Shown here in pieces: positions 28,059 to 37,985 of a stretch of 64,000 bases of DNA. Source of the DNA: Mycolicibacterium gilvum (GTDB lineage Bacteria > Actinomycetota > Actinomycetes > Mycobacteriales > Mycobacteriaceae); assembly GCF_900454025.1 (NCBI RefSeq), contig NZ_UGQM01000001.1, forward strand, positions 5,456,001-5,520,000, written 5' to 3'. The stretch's first letter is position 1. Each line of letters begins with the position of its first letter. Position numbers and translations under genes: made by a program. The notes under the pieces are model-generated. The model saw nothing but the letters and a program-made list of their open reading frames with translations. It searched no databases and was not told the origin of the DNA.

Positions 28059-28586
28059 ATGAGCCTTCGGATGGCGGCGCTGGGCCTGCTGGCCCAACAC
28101 CCCGCTAGCGGCTATGACCTGCTGAAGAAGTTCGAGGCATCGATGGCCAACGTGTGGCCGGCGACGCAGAGCCAGCTCTACTCCGAGCTCAACAAGCTGG
28201 CCGACGACGGATTGATCGAGGTCACCGCGATCGGTGCGCGGGGTCGCAAGGAGTACGGCATCACCTCGCCGGGGCGCGACGAATTGCGCCGCTGGGTGAT
28301 GGATTTCCACGACGATCCGCCGCAGCGCAGCAGCGCCCTGCTGCGGGTTTTCCTGCTGTCCGCGGTCCCGCCGGAGGAGGCGGGCAAGTACATGCGCGCG
28401 GTCGCCGACCACGCCGAACGCGATCTCGCGCGCTACGAGGCGCTGCGCGACGCCGTGCCGTGGAACCCGTCCGATGACGACGACTTCTACGGGCGGGCGG
28501 CGCTCGAGTTCGGGCTGCGCCAGGCGGCGATGACGGCCGACTGGGCGCGCTGGGTGGCCGACGGGATCCACGACCGGCACCGGTGA
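28059..28586 (+). CDS. PadR-family transcriptional regulator
   Basis: A 175-residue PadR protein: winged helix (MSLRMAALGLLAQHPASGYD, WPATQSQLYSELNKLADDGL, then GRKEYGITSPGRDELRRW) and a C-terminal dimerising helix region (Vir_C_2-like; GLRQAAMTADWARW). No Shine-Dalgarno sequence is present; a -10 like TACTAT ends 6 bases upstream, so translation is probably leaderless. The palindrome at 28007-28050 would let it repress itself. Its target beyond itself is unknown. Confidence 0.9.
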   Translation: MSLRMAALGLLAQHPASGYDLLKKFEASMANVWPATQSQLYSELNKLADDGLIEVTAIGARGRKEYGITSPGRDELRRWVMDFHDDPPQRSSALLRVFLLSAVPPEEAGKYMRAVADHAERDLARYEALRDAVPWNPSDDDDFYGRAALEFGLRQAAMTADWARWVADGIHDRHR

Positions 28587-28601
28587 TCGTTGCATCGCGA
28601 T

Positions 28602-28634
28602 AGCTTCCGATATATCGTCACCATATCGGAAGCT
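28602..28634. promoter_or_regulatory. 12-bp inverted repeat upstream of the second PadR gene
   Basis: AGCTTCCGATAT (28602-28613), a 9-base spacer, and its exact complement ATATCGGAAGCT (28623-28634). It ends 33 bases before the ATG at 28668. Probable PadR autoregulatory operator; different from the palindrome of the neighbouring PadR gene. Confidence 0.7.
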
Positions 28635-28667
28635 GGTTTAGGCTTCCCCGACGAAAGATCGACACCC

Positions 28668-29354
28668 ATGAGCTCCCCGTTCTCACCCCCTGACAATCCG
28701 TTCGAGCGCCGCGGTTTCGGCTTCGGCTTCGGGCCCGCCGACCGGCGCGTCCTGCACGAACGGCGCCGACAGGCCCGCCGCGAGTTCCGTGACCACGTCC
28801 GCGAACACCGCGGCGACGCCGGCTTTGGGGCCGGCTTCGGCGCGTTCGGCGGAGGCGCCGATTTCGGACCCGGCTTCGGGTTCGGCCCCGGCGGGCGCCG
28901 CGGTGGCCCCCGCGGACGCAGCCGGCGCGGCGACGTCCGTGCCGCCATCCTCAAGCTGCTCACCGATCGACCGATGCACGGCTACGAGATGATCCAGGAG
29001 ATCAACGAGCGCAGCCGCCACATGTGGAAGCCCAGCCCGGGCTCGGTGTACCCGACCCTGCAGCTTCTCGTCGACGAAGGGCTGATCGTCTCGACCGAGG
29101 CCGAGGGCAGCAAGAAGCTGTTCGAGCTGACCGACGAGGGGCGTGCAGCCGTCGAGAAGATCGATACCGCCCCGTGGGACGCGATGGCCGATCAGGCCGA
29201 TCCCGCCGCGCTCTCCCTGCGCAACGCCGCCGGTCAGCTGATGGGCGCTGTCGCGCAATCGGCGCACGCCGCGACGGCCGAGCAGCAGCAGCGCATCCTC
29301 GACATCGTGAACAACGCCCGCCGCGAGATCTACACCGTCCTCGGAGAAGACTGA
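28668..29354 (+). CDS. PadR-family regulator with Gly/Phe/Arg-rich N-terminal extension
   Basis: A 228-residue protein. Residues 1-85 form a low-complexity extension with repeated G-F-G and charged Arg/His patches (RRGFGFGFGPADRR, GFGAGFGAFGGG). The winged helix follows (DVRAAILKLLTDRPMHGYEM, KPSPGSVYPTLQLLVDEGL), then a helical C-terminus. The PadR core is canonical; the extension is the odd part and could bind nucleic acid, drive condensation or be neutral. It lies 81 bases after the first PadR gene with its own palindrome. Confidence 0.88.
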   Translation: MSSPFSPPDNPFERRGFGFGFGPADRRVLHERRRQARREFRDHVREHRGDAGFGAGFGAFGGGADFGPGFGFGPGGRRGGPRGRSRRGDVRAAILKLLTDRPMHGYEMIQEINERSRHMWKPSPGSVYPTLQLLVDEGLIVSTEAEGSKKLFELTDEGRAAVEKIDTAPWDAMADQADPAALSLRNAAGQLMGAVAQSAHAATAEQQQRILDIVNNARREIYTVLGED

Positions 29355-29390
29355 GGAATTCGGCGCGCCGAATCCGTGTATGGACTAGGT

Positions 29391-30266
29391 ATGGACACGT
29401 TCCCCCTCGGCTCGTACACGGTCGGTCGCGTCGGTTTCGGCGCGATGCAGCTTCCCGGCCCCGGCGTCTTCGGCCCGCCCCGCGATCACGCTCAGGCCCT
29501 CGCGGTGCTCCGGCGCGTCGTGGAGCTCGGCATCGACCACATCGACACCGCGCAGATCTACGGACCGAACGTCGCCAACGAACTGATCAGGGAGGCGCTG
29601 CACCCCTATGCCGACGGCCTCGCGCTGGTCAGCAAGGTCGGCGGCAAGCGCGACGAGCAGGGCAACTGGCTGCCCGCACAGGAGCCCGACGACCTGCGCA
29701 GGCAGCTCGAGGAGAACCTGCGCACGCTCGACACCGACCGGCTCGCGGCGGTGAACCTGCGCGCGTTCAACCACGACGACCCGTCGGTACCCGCCGAGCT
29801 GGACCGGGACCTGTTCGACCGGCAGCTCACCGCGATGATCGCCGCGCGCGACGAGGGCCTGATCGCGGGTATCGGGTTGAGCAATGTCAGCGCCGAGCAC
29901 CTGCGCGCCGCGCTGGAGCGCACCGAGATCGTGTGCGTTCAGAACGCCTACAACCTGCTCGACCGCACGTCGCAGCCGGTACTGGACCTCAGCCGGGAGC
30001 ACGGCATCGCGTTCGTGCCGTTCTTCCCGCTCGGCTCGGGCTTCCTGCCCGACAACCCGGTGCTCAACCACCCGGCCGTGGTGCGCGAAGCGCGCAGGCT
30101 CGGACGCACGCCGGCGCAGATCGTGCTGGCGTGGACGCTGTCGGTGGCGTCGAACGTGCTACTGATCCCGGGCACGTCCTCGGTGGCGCACCTGGAGGAG
30201 AACACGGCCGTGCGCGACATCGTTCTCGACGACGAAACCAAGCGGGAGCTGGACGCCGCGGCGTGA
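29391..30266 (+). CDS. Aldo/keto reductase
   Basis: A 291-residue NADPH-dependent reductase of the (beta/alpha)8 family. The usual catalytic set is only partly conserved: GIDHIDTAQIYG supplies the Asp and Tyr, VSKVGGK the Lys, but the fourth position reads NLRAFN where most have His. The NADPH-binding C-terminus is present (LIPGTSSVAHLEENTAV). ATG 29391 is preferred to the upstream GTG 29376. It follows the PadR gene by 36 bases and could be its target. Substrate unknown. Confidence 0.85.
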   Translation: MDTFPLGSYTVGRVGFGAMQLPGPGVFGPPRDHAQALAVLRRVVELGIDHIDTAQIYGPNVANELIREALHPYADGLALVSKVGGKRDEQGNWLPAQEPDDLRRQLEENLRTLDTDRLAAVNLRAFNHDDPSVPAELDRDLFDRQLTAMIAARDEGLIAGIGLSNVSAEHLRAALERTEIVCVQNAYNLLDRTSQPVLDLSREHGIAFVPFFPLGSGFLPDNPVLNHPAVVREARRLGRTPAQIVLAWTLSVASNVLLIPGTSSVAHLEENTAVRDIVLDDETKRELDAAA

Positions 30267-30311
30267 GCGATTATCGGTTTGGTGACCTCGGCCAATAAGA
30301 TCGACGCCATC

Positions 30312-31952
30312 ATGACCAACTCCACCGCCGATGCGTCGACGACGGCGGCCAAACGATCCGATCGCGTCTCGACCGAAGCGCAGCGCCGCAGAACGTTCGC
30401 CGTCATCAGCCACCCCGACGCAGGCAAGTCCACTCTGACCGAAGCGCTGGTCCTGCACGCCAAGGCGATCACCGAGGCGGGCGCCATCCACGGCAAGCAG
30501 GGCCGCCGCGCCACCGTGTCGGACTGGATGGAGATGGAGAAGGCCCGTGGCATCTCCATCACCTCGACCGCGCTGCAGTTCCCGTACACCACGCAGTCCG
30601 GCGACACCTGCGTGATCAATCTGCTGGACACCCCGGGCCACGCCGACTTCTCCGAGGACACCTACCGGGTGCTGACGGCCGTCGACTCCGCGGTGATGCT
30701 GATCGACGCGGCCAAGGGCCTGGAGCCGCAGACGCTCAAGCTGTTCCAGGTCTGCGCGCACCGGCGAATCCCGATCATCACGGTGATCAACAAATGGGAC
30801 CGGCCGGGCCGGCACGCCCTCGAGCTGATGGACGAGATCAACGAGCGCATCGGATTGCGGCCGACGCCGTTGACCTGGCCGGTCGGCATCGCCGGAGACT
30901 TCAAGGGCGTGCTGGACCGCCGCACCGGAAAGTTCATCCGTTTCACCCGCACCGCGGGCGGTGCGACCGCCGCGCCCGAGGAGCACATCGACGCCGACAA
31001 GGCCCACGACGCGGCCGGAGTCGACTGGGACAACGCGGTCGAGGAGTCCGAGCTTCTTGAGGCCGACGGCGCCGACTTCGATCCCGACTCGTTCCTCGAC
31101 TGCACCTCGACGCCGGTGCTGTTCACCTCGGCGGCGCTGAACTTCGGGGTCAACCAGCTGCTCGATGTTCTCGCCGCGCTGGCACCGTCCCCGAGCGGCC
31201 AGCTCGACGTCGACGGCAACCGCCGCGAGGCGGCGGCGCCGTTCTCCGCGTTCGTCTTCAAGGTGCAGGCGGGCATGGACTCCGCCCACCGCGACCGGAT
31301 CGCCTACGCGAGAGTGTGTTCGGGCACCTTCGAGCGCGGCGATGTGCTCACCCACGCGACCACCGGCAAACCCTTCGTGACGAAGTACGCCCAGTCGGTC
31401 TTCGGACGGGAGCGTTCGACGCTGGACACCGCGTGGCCCGGCGACGTGATCGGGTTGGCCAACGCCAACGCGCTGCGGCCCGGCGACACCCTGTATCAGG
31501 ATGTCGCCGTGCAGTTCCCGCCGATCCCGAGCTTCTCCCCGGAGCACTTCTCAGTCGCGCGCGGCACCGATCCGAGCAAGCACAAGCAGTTCCGCAAGGG
31601 CATCGAGCAGCTCGACCAGGAAGGCGTCGTGCAGGTGCTGCGATCGGACCGTCGCGGCGATCAGGCGCCGGTGCTCGCGGCCGTGGGACCGATGCAGTTC
31701 GAGGTGGCCAGCCACCGGATGGCGGCCGAGTTCAGCGCCCCGATCGAGCTGGAGTCGCTGCCGTATCAGGTCGCACGGATCTGCGACCCGGCCGACGCCG
31801 AGGCGCTGCAGAAGATGGCCGCTGTGGAGGTGTTCACCCGCACCGACGGTGTGCTGCTCGCGGTGTTCTCGACGAAGTGGCGTCTGGAGACGGTGCAGCG
31901 CGACAATCCGGACATCGTGCTGCGCGAACTGGTCGCGGCGGGCCAAGAGTAG
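30312..31952 (+). CDS. prfC: Peptide chain release factor 3
   Basis: A 546-residue translational GTPase that removes RF1/RF2 from the ribosome after termination. G1 (SHPDAGKST), G2 (GISITS), G3 (DTPGHADF) and G4 (NKWDRP) are intact, and the RF3-specific C-terminal domains follow (VGPMQFEV). ATG 30312 is preferred because it leaves a short lead before RRRTFAVISHPD; TTG 30279 and GTG 30282 are possible. The stop lies 7 bases from the convergent glpK stop. Confidence 0.93.
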   Translation: MTNSTADASTTAAKRSDRVSTEAQRRRTFAVISHPDAGKSTLTEALVLHAKAITEAGAIHGKQGRRATVSDWMEMEKARGISITSTALQFPYTTQSGDTCVINLLDTPGHADFSEDTYRVLTAVDSAVMLIDAAKGLEPQTLKLFQVCAHRRIPIITVINKWDRPGRHALELMDEINERIGLRPTPLTWPVGIAGDFKGVLDRRTGKFIRFTRTAGGATAAPEEHIDADKAHDAAGVDWDNAVEESELLEADGADFDPDSFLDCTSTPVLFTSAALNFGVNQLLDVLAALAPSPSGQLDVDGNRREAAAPFSAFVFKVQAGMDSAHRDRIAYARVCSGTFERGDVLTHATTGKPFVTKYAQSVFGRERSTLDTAWPGDVIGLANANALRPGDTLYQDVAVQFPPIPSFSPEHFSVARGTDPSKHKQFRKGIEQLDQEGVVQVLRSDRRGDQAPVLAAVGPMQFEVASHRMAAEFSAPIELESLPYQVARICDPADAEALQKMAAVEVFTRTDGVLLAVFSTKWRLETVQRDNPDIVLRELVAAGQE

Positions 31953-31959
31953 CGCCGGC

Positions 31960-33477
31960 TCACTCGACGTCGACCCAGTCCAGCGTGCGGTGCACCGCCT
32001 TCTGCCAACCGGCGTAGCCGTCGGCGCGCTGCTCGTCGGACCACTCCGGTGACCACCGCTTGCCCTCCTGCCAGTTCGCCCGCAGGTCGTCCTCGCCGTC
32101 CCAGAACCCGACCGCCAGCCCCGCCGCGTACGCCGCGCCCAGCGCCGTCGTCTCGGCGACGACGGGCTTGACGACGTCGACGTCGAGCACGTCGGCCTGG
32201 ATCTGCATGCACAGGTCGTTGGCCGTGATCCCGCCGTCGACCTTCAGAACCTCAAGGGGCACACCGGAATCGGCGGCCATCGCGTCGACGACGTCGCGGC
32301 TCTGGTAGCAGATCGCCTCCAGGGTGGCGCGCGCGACGTGGGCGTTGGTGTTGAACCGGGACAGCCCGACGATCGCGCCGCGCGCATCGGAGCGCCAGTA
32401 CGGCGCGAACAGACCGGAGAACGCGGGCACGAAGTACACGCCGCCGTTGTCGTCGACCTGACGCGCCAGCGACTCGCTCTGCGAGGCGCCGCTGATGATT
32501 CCGAGCTGGTCGCGCAACCACTGCACCGCCGAACCGGTGACCGCGATCGAACCCTCAAGGGCGTACACAGGTTTGGCGTCCCCGAACTGGTAGCAGACGG
32601 TCGTCAACAGCCCGTTGTCGGACCGGACGATCTTCTCGCCGGTGTTCAACAACAGGAAATTGCCTGTGCCGTAGGTGTTTTTCGCCTCGCCGACCTGGAG
32701 GCAGACCTGACCCACCATCGCCGCTTGCTGATCGCCGAGGATGCCGGTGATGGGAATCTCGCCGTCGGCGGGACCCGTCTCGACGGTCACCCCGTACGGT
32801 TGCGGCGACGAGGAGGGCCGGATCTCGGGCAGCATCTGGCGCGGGATGTCGAAAAACCCCAGCAGCTCGTCGTCCCAGTCGAGGGTCTCCAGATTCATCA
32901 GCATGGTGCGGCTGGCGTTGGTGACATCGGTGACGTGCACGCCGCCGCGGTGCCCGCCGGTCAGATTCCACAGCACCCAGGTGTCGGTCGTGCCGAACAG
33001 CGCGTCACCCTTCTCGGCGTCGGCCCGCAGCCCGTCGACGTTCTCCAGCAGCCACTGCAGCTTGCCGCCGGAGAAATAGGTCGCCGGCGGCAACCCTGCC
33101 TTGCGCCGGATCACGTCGCCGCGGCCGTCGCGGTCCAGAGCGGAGGCGATCCGGTCGGTGCGGGTGTCCTGCCAGACGATCGCGTTGTAGTAGGGCCGGC
33201 CGGTGTGGCGGTTCCACACCAGCGAGGTCTCGCGCTGGTTGGTGATACCGAGCGCCGCCAGATCCGTCGTCGCGAGCTTGGTCGCGTTCAGCGCGGAGGC
33301 CAGCACCGAGCCGGTGCGCTCCCAGATCTCCACGGGATTGTGCTCGACCCATCCCGCCTTCGGCAGCAGCTGTTCGTGTTCGAGCTGGTGACGGCCCACT
33401 TCGGCGCCGTCGTGATCGAAGATCATGCACCGGGTGCTGGTGGTGCCCTGGTCGATTGCAGCGACGAAGTCGGCCAT
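31960..33477 (-). CDS. glpK: Glycerol kinase
   Basis: A 505-residue FGGY-family kinase that phosphorylates glycerol to sn-glycerol 3-phosphate. The N-terminal ATPase motif [19 protein letters not shown], the substrate region [16 protein letters not shown] and the FGGY signature region ([13 protein letters not shown]) are all present. The frame stays open about 1.5 kb upstream of ATG 33477, but that part is antisense to two other genes. It diverges from a methyltransferase gene with 6 bases between ATGs, so promoters must lie inside coding DNA or be leaderless. Confidence 0.93.
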   Translation of the reverse strand: MADFVAAIDQGTTSTRCMIFDHDGAEVGRHQLEHEQLLPKAGWVEHNPVEIWERTGSVLASALNATKLATTDLAALGITNQRETSLVWNRHTGRPYYNAIVWQDTRTDRIASALDRDGRGDVIRRKAGLPPATYFSGGKLQWLLENVDGLRADAEKGDALFGTTDTWVLWNLTGGHRGGVHVTDVTNASRTMLMNLETLDWDDELLGFFDIPRQMLPEIRPSSSPQPYGVTVETGPADGEIPITGILGDQQAAMVGQVCLQVGEAKNTYGTGNFLLLNTGEKIVRSDNGLLTTVCYQFGDAKPVYALEGSIAVTGSAVQWLRDQLGIISGASQSESLARQVDDNGGVYFVPAFSGLFAPYWRSDARGAIVGLSRFNTNAHVARATLEAICYQSRDVVDAMAADSGVPLEVLKVDGGITANDLCMQIQADVLDVDVVKPVVAETTALGAAYAAGLAVGFWDGEDDLRANWQEGKRWSPEWSDEQRADGYAGWQKAVHRTLDWVDVE

Positions 33478-33486
33478 TCGTCCATG

Positions 33487-34260
33487 ATGGACTACGTGAA
33501 CACACCCGCCGTGCAATCGGCACCCGACATCACGTCGATGCCGCGCGGCGGACCGCGGGCGTCCTGCCTGGACCGACTCCTGGAGACCGACCGTCAGGAG
33601 TATCTGGATCGCGAGGATGCCGACGAGCGGGTGAAGCGCAGCGTGATCCGCGCGCTCCAGTGGTCCGGCGAGACGTTCGGCCATCAGAACCGGTTCGCCG
33701 AGATCGCCCTCGCTGAAATAGCAGATGTCGCCGATCCCACCATCCTCGAGCTGGGCGCCGGCCACGGCGGGCTGTCGCGCACGCTGCTGGACTGGCACCC
33801 GACGGCGCAGCTGACGATCACCGACATCGCGTCGGCCTCCGTCGCGGCGATCGCCGCCACGGATCTCGGAACGCACCCCCGGGCGACGGTGCGGCAGATG
33901 GACGCCACCGCGCTGGACGCCGCCGACGGCGAATTCGACCTCGCCGTGTTCGTGCTCTCGCTGCACCACCTGCCTCCCGCGGCCGCGGCCCGGGTGATCG
34001 CCGAGGGCACCCGCGCCGCCGACAAGCTGCTCATCATCGACCTGCCCCGTCCCCCGGCCCCGCTGCACCTGCTGCGTCTGGCGACCATGCTGCCGTGGGC
34101 GCCGCTGGTGCCGTTCGTGCACGACGGGGTGATCAGCTCGCTGCGCGCCTACAGCCCGTCGGCGCTGCGCGCGCTGGCCGCGGCCGCCGGCCCCGACATC
34201 GACATCGACCTGCGCGGCGGAATGTTCAGTCCGCAGGTCGCGGTCGCCACGCGCCGATAG
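33487..34260 (+). CDS. Class I SAM-dependent methyltransferase
   Basis: A 257-residue methyltransferase with motif [17 protein letters not shown], an acidic end to strand 2 (LTITDIAS) and the post-strand-4 region [11 protein letters not shown], a form common in small-molecule methyltransferases. ATG codons at 33484 and 33487 are both possible and so is ATG 33538; none has a good ribosome site. The gene precedes a GCS2-family ligase by 9 bases, so they may be cotranscribed. Substrate unknown. Confidence 0.75.
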   Translation: MDYVNTPAVQSAPDITSMPRGGPRASCLDRLLETDRQEYLDREDADERVKRSVIRALQWSGETFGHQNRFAEIALAEIADVADPTILELGAGHGGLSRTLLDWHPTAQLTITDIASASVAAIAATDLGTHPRATVRQMDATALDAADGEFDLAVFVLSLHHLPPAAAARVIAEGTRAADKLLIIDLPRPPAPLHLLRLATMLPWAPLVPFVHDGVISSLRAYSPSALRALAAAAGPDIDIDLRGGMFSPQVAVATRR

Positions 34261-34269
34261 GCTCGGCCC

Positions 34270-35760
34270 GTGGGCCAGGAGATCAGCGCGACACTGAAGC
34301 AGACCGAGTTCAGCCGCGCGCACCGGCGCGAGTACCGCCGCAAGGTGCAGCTGTGCCTCGACGTGTTCGAGACGATGCTCGCCCAGGCCAGCTTCGACTT
34401 CGAAAAGCCCTTGACGGGCATGGAGATCGAGTGCAACCTGGTCGATTCCGCCTACCAGCCCGCGATGAACAACTCCGAGGTCCTCGACGCGATCGCCGAT
34501 CCGGCATATCAGACCGAACTCGGCGCCTACAACATCGAATTCAACGTACCGCCGCGGCGACTGCCGGGCCGGGCGGCGCTCGATCTGGAAGCCGAGGTGC
34601 GCGCCAGCCTGAACGCCGCGGAGTCCAAGGCGGGCACCGACGGCTCCCACATCGTGATGATCGGGATCCTGCCCACGCTGATGCCCGAACATCTCACCGG
34701 CCACTGGATGAGCGAGTCCACCCGCTATCAGGCGCTCAACGACTCGATCTTCACCGCCCGCGGTGAGGACATCATGATCGACATCTCCGGGCCCGAGCGC
34801 CTCAGCCTGCAGACGGCGTCCATCGCACCCGAATCCGCCTGCACCAGTATGCAATTGCATCTGCAGGTGTCCCCCGCCGATTTCGCCAACAACTGGAACG
34901 CCGCCCAGGTGGTGGCGGGCCCACAGCTGGCGCTCGGCGCGAACTCGCCCTACTTCTTCGGCCACCACCTGTGGGCCGAGACGCGCATCGAGCTGTTCGC
35001 GCAGGCCACCGACACCCGGCCCGACGAGCTCAAGACGCAGGGGGTCCGTCCCCGGGTCTGGTTCGGCGAGCGATGGATCACCTCGATCTTCGACCTGTTC
35101 GAGGAGAACGTGCGCTACTTCCCGTCGCTGCTACCCGAGCTCTCCGACGAGGACCCGGCGGCCGAACTGGCGGCCGGACGCACCCCGAAGCTGTCGGAAC
35201 TGCGGCTACACAACGGCACCATCTACCGCTGGAACCGGCCGGTGTACGACATCGTCAACGACCGTCCGCACCTGCGGGTGGAGAATCGGGTGCTGCCCGC
35301 GGGTCCGACGGTGGTCGACATGATGGCCAACGCGGCCTTCTATTACGGGGTGCTGCGGACGCTCTCGGAGGAGGACCGTCCGTTGTGGACGAAGATGAGT
35401 TTCGCTGCGGCGGAATCGAACTTCATGGCCGCCGCGCAGCACGGCATGGATGCGCGGCTGTACTGGCCCGGCGAGGGTGAGGTGACTCCCGACGAGTTGA
35501 TCCTGCGCCGGCTCCTGCCGATGGCCGAGGAGGGCCTGCGCCGGTGGGAGGTCGCCGCCGAGGTGCGTGACCGCTACCTCGGGGTGATCGAGGGCCGGGC
35601 CAAGACGGGCCGCAACGGCGCGGTCTGGCAGTCCGAGGCGGTGACGGCCCTGCAGGACCGCGGCCTGAGTCGTCCGGAGGCGCTGGCGGAGATGCTCAAG
35701 CTGTACTGCGAGCGCATGCACGCCAACGAGCCGGTGCACACCTGGGATCTGCCGGTCTGA
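34270..35760 (+). CDS. GCS2-family carboxylate-amine ligase (glutamate-cysteine ligase-like)
   Basis: A 496-residue protein with the fold signatures of the GCS2 family: [10 protein letters not shown] (metal-binding acidic strand), [29 protein letters not shown] and [20 protein letters not shown]. The family joins a glutamate carboxylate to an amine with ATP. It is longer than YbdK (about 370 residues) and is not the mycothiol enzyme MshC. EgtA, a related ligase, is encoded 10 kb away, so this one must have another amine substrate. Methyltransferase genes lie on both sides, hinting at a small modified product. Confidence 0.75.
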   Translation: MGQEISATLKQTEFSRAHRREYRRKVQLCLDVFETMLAQASFDFEKPLTGMEIECNLVDSAYQPAMNNSEVLDAIADPAYQTELGAYNIEFNVPPRRLPGRAALDLEAEVRASLNAAESKAGTDGSHIVMIGILPTLMPEHLTGHWMSESTRYQALNDSIFTARGEDIMIDISGPERLSLQTASIAPESACTSMQLHLQVSPADFANNWNAAQVVAGPQLALGANSPYFFGHHLWAETRIELFAQATDTRPDELKTQGVRPRVWFGERWITSIFDLFEENVRYFPSLLPELSDEDPAAELAAGRTPKLSELRLHNGTIYRWNRPVYDIVNDRPHLRVENRVLPAGPTVVDMMANAAFYYGVLRTLSEEDRPLWTKMSFAAAESNFMAAAQHGMDARLYWPGEGEVTPDELILRRLLPMAEEGLRRWEVAAEVRDRYLGVIEGRAKTGRNGAVWQSEAVTALQDRGLSRPEALAEMLKLYCERMHANEPVHTWDLPV

Positions 35761-35777
35761 GGCGTACCTTGGCAGCC

Positions 35778-36452
35778 ATGGCCGAGGTGATGGACTGGGA
35801 CAGCGCGTATCGCGGTGAGGGCGAGTTCGAGGGCGAACCGCCGTGGAACATCGGGGAACCCCAACCGGAGCTGGCGGCGTTGTGGCGCGACGGCCGGTTC
35901 CGCAGCGAGGTTCTCGACGCCGGCTGCGGCCACGCCGAGTTGTCGCTGGCGCTCGCCGCGGACGGTTACACGGTGACGGGCGTCGACATCAGTCCGACGG
36001 CGGTGGCCGCGGCGTCCGCCGCCGCCGCCGAGCGGGGCCTGTCGGAGCGGGCGAACTTCGTCGCCGCCGACATCACCGCGCTGTCCGGTTTCGACGGACG
36101 GTTCGCCACCGTCGTCGACAGCACGCTGTTCCACTCGCTGCCCGTCGAATCCCGTGCGGCCTACCTGGAGTCGGTGCATCGGGCGGCACAGCCCGGCGCC
36201 GGGTTCTTCGTGCTGGTGTTCGCGAAGGGCGCGTTCCCCGCCGAGATGGAGCAGGGCCCCAACGAAGTCAGCGAGATCGAGCTGCGCGACGCGGTGTCCC
36301 CGTACTGGACCATCGACGACATCCGGCCCGCGCTCATCCACACCAACATTCCGAAAATCCCCGGCATGCCGCCACCGCCGCTGGACCTGCTCGACGAGCG
36401 CGGTCATCTGCGTATGCAGGCGTTCCTGCTGTCGGCGCACAAGGAGTCCTGA
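35778..36452 (+). CDS. Class I SAM-dependent methyltransferase
   Basis: A 224-residue methyltransferase related to thiopurine/tellurite-type enzymes (MDWDSAYRGEGEFEGEPPWN, then VLDAGCGHAELSLALAADGY and VTGVDISPTAV). It starts 17 bases after the GCS2-type ligase, likely in the same operon. The C-terminal FVLVFAKGAFP and a terminal Met-rich segment complete the domain. Its stop is 1 base from the stop of the convergent dctA gene. Substrate unknown. Confidence 0.82.
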   Translation: MAEVMDWDSAYRGEGEFEGEPPWNIGEPQPELAALWRDGRFRSEVLDAGCGHAELSLALAADGYTVTGVDISPTAVAAASAAAAERGLSERANFVAADITALSGFDGRFATVVDSTLFHSLPVESRAAYLESVHRAAQPGAGFFVLVFAKGAFPAEMEQGPNEVSEIELRDAVSPYWTIDDIRPALIHTNIPKIPGMPPPPLDLLDERGHLRMQAFLLSAHKES

Positions 36453-36453
36453 C

Positions 36454-37860
36454 CTACCCCGTGGTGGCGGTTCCCGAGCGGGCGGCGTCCCTGTCCCGCG
36501 GGGCGGCCTCGTCGTCGTCATCGAGCATCGTCGCCTCGTCGAACGGGCGGTCCCCGTCGAGCACCTCGTTGAGGCGCTGCTTGTCCACCGAATCGGTCCA
36601 CGACCCGACCAGCACCGTGGCCACCGCGTTGCCCGAGAAGTTGGTCAGCGCACGGGCTTCGGACATGAAGCGGTCGATGCCGACGATGATCCCGACGCCG
36701 TCGAGCAGCTCGGGACGATGGCTCTGCAGCCCGGCCGCCAGGGTGGCCAGCCCGGCGCCGCTGACCCCGGCGGCGCCCTTGGACGCGATGATCATGAACG
36801 CGAGCAGCCCGAGCTGCTCGGGGATCGACAGTGGATCACCGAGGGCATCGGCGATGAACAGCGACGCCATCGTCAGGTAGATCGCGGTGCCGTCCAGGTT
36901 GAACGAATACCCGGTGGGCACCACGATCCCGGCGGTCGCCGGCTTCACCCCGGCGTGTTCCATCTTCGCGATCAGCCTGGGCAGCGCCGATTCCGAGGAT
37001 GACGTCGCGACGATCAACAGGTATTCGCGGGCGAGGTAGCGGGCCAGCTTGAAGATCGACACCCGCGCCACCGCCCACAGCAGCGCGCCGAGCACCCCGA
37101 AGATGAAGATCACGCAGGTGATGTAGAACGCGGCCATCAGCACGCCGAGTTGGATCACCGCGTCGAAGCCGGTGTCGCCCACCACTTCTGCGATCGCGCC
37201 GAACGCACCGATCGGAGCGAGCCACAGCACGCCGATGAGGATGCGGAACACGAGCTTCTGCAGCGCCTCGATGCCGCGCAGCAACCATTCACCGTGCGCG
37301 CCGATGCCCTGAATTCCGAACCCGACGAGCAGCGCGACGAACAACGCCTGCAGCACGTTGCCCTCCGTGACCGCCGAGAACAGCGTCGACGGGATGATGT
37401 CGGAGATGAACGCCATTGTGCCGCCGGCTGATTCGGCCTCGCCGGCCAGTTCGGCACCCTTGCCGGGATCGTGCGGGACGTTGAGTCCGGTGCCGGGGCT
37501 GATGAGATTGCCGACCACCAGGCCGATGGCCAGCGCGACGGTCGACATGACCAGGAAGTAGCCGATCGCCAGGCCGCCGACCTTGCCGACCGACGCCGCC
37601 GCGCGGACCTTGCCGATGCCGAGCACGACGGTGCAGAAGATGACCGGCACGATCATCATCTTGATCAGCTTGACGAACAGCTCCCCGAGCACGCCGAGCG
37701 AGGCGGCGGTGTCCGGCGCGACGAGCCCGACGACGATGCCGGCGACGACGGCGATGATCACCAGGATGTAGAGCCAATGGGTGCGGTCGCGCTTGCCCGG
37801 TTTCTTCTCGTCCGTGGCCGCGCGTGGGGCGGGCCGGCCCGCGTCGTCGGTGGCAGTCAT
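36454..37860 (-). CDS. dctA: C4-dicarboxylate/Na+ or H+ symporter (DctA type)
   Basis: A 468-residue member of the dicarboxylate/amino acid:cation symporter family. It has eight or so membrane helices, the serine-rich motif TSSSESALPRLI in re-entrant loop 1 and the substrate/cation motif GYSFNLDGTAIYLTMASLFI. It imports succinate, fumarate or malate. ATG 37860 is preceded by GGAGGGGGATCG. The N-terminal 25 residues are hydrophilic and lie in the cytosol. It diverges from a tetR gene; whether TetR controls it is open. Confidence 0.92.
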   Translation of the reverse strand: MTATDDAGRPAPRAATDEKKPGKRDRTHWLYILVIIAVVAGIVVGLVAPDTAASLGVLGELFVKLIKMMIVPVIFCTVVLGIGKVRAAASVGKVGGLAIGYFLVMSTVALAIGLVVGNLISPGTGLNVPHDPGKGAELAGEAESAGGTMAFISDIIPSTLFSAVTEGNVLQALFVALLVGFGIQGIGAHGEWLLRGIEALQKLVFRILIGVLWLAPIGAFGAIAEVVGDTGFDAVIQLGVLMAAFYITCVIFIFGVLGALLWAVARVSIFKLARYLAREYLLIVATSSSESALPRLIAKMEHAGVKPATAGIVVPTGYSFNLDGTAIYLTMASLFIADALGDPLSIPEQLGLLAFMIIASKGAAGVSGAGLATLAAGLQSHRPELLDGVGIIVGIDRFMSEARALTNFSGNAVATVLVGSWTDSVDKQRLNEVLDGDRPFDEATMLDDDDEAAPRDRDAARSGTATTG

Positions 37861-37920
37861 CGATCCCCCTCCGCTGTGGTGGTGCAGGGGTAACCGAAAG
37901 CGCCCGGGATCAACCCCCTC

Positions 37921-37984
37921 TTGACCCGGCGGGAGCACGCCGTTTAATTTGAACGCAGTTCGAAACCGAACGCTGTTCGAAACC
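37921..37984 (+). promoter_or_regulatory. Promoter and tandem operator of the tetR gene
   Basis: A -35 TTGACC (37921-37926), an 18-base spacer and a -10 TAATTT (37945-37950) precede two 17-bp direct repeats, GAACGCAGTTCGAAACC (37951-37967) and GAACGCTGTTCGAAACC (37968-37984), which differ at one position. Each contains GAAC-N3-GTTC, an inverted repeat. The second copy ends 1 base before the ATG at 37986. TetR bound here would block transcription start, so autorepression is likely. Confidence 0.75.
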
Positions 37985-37985
37985 A

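Noticed and set aside
33478..34968. Upstream extension of the glycerol kinase frame
   Set aside because: The start [16 protein letters not shown] at 33477 matches the family; the extension is antisense to two real genes.
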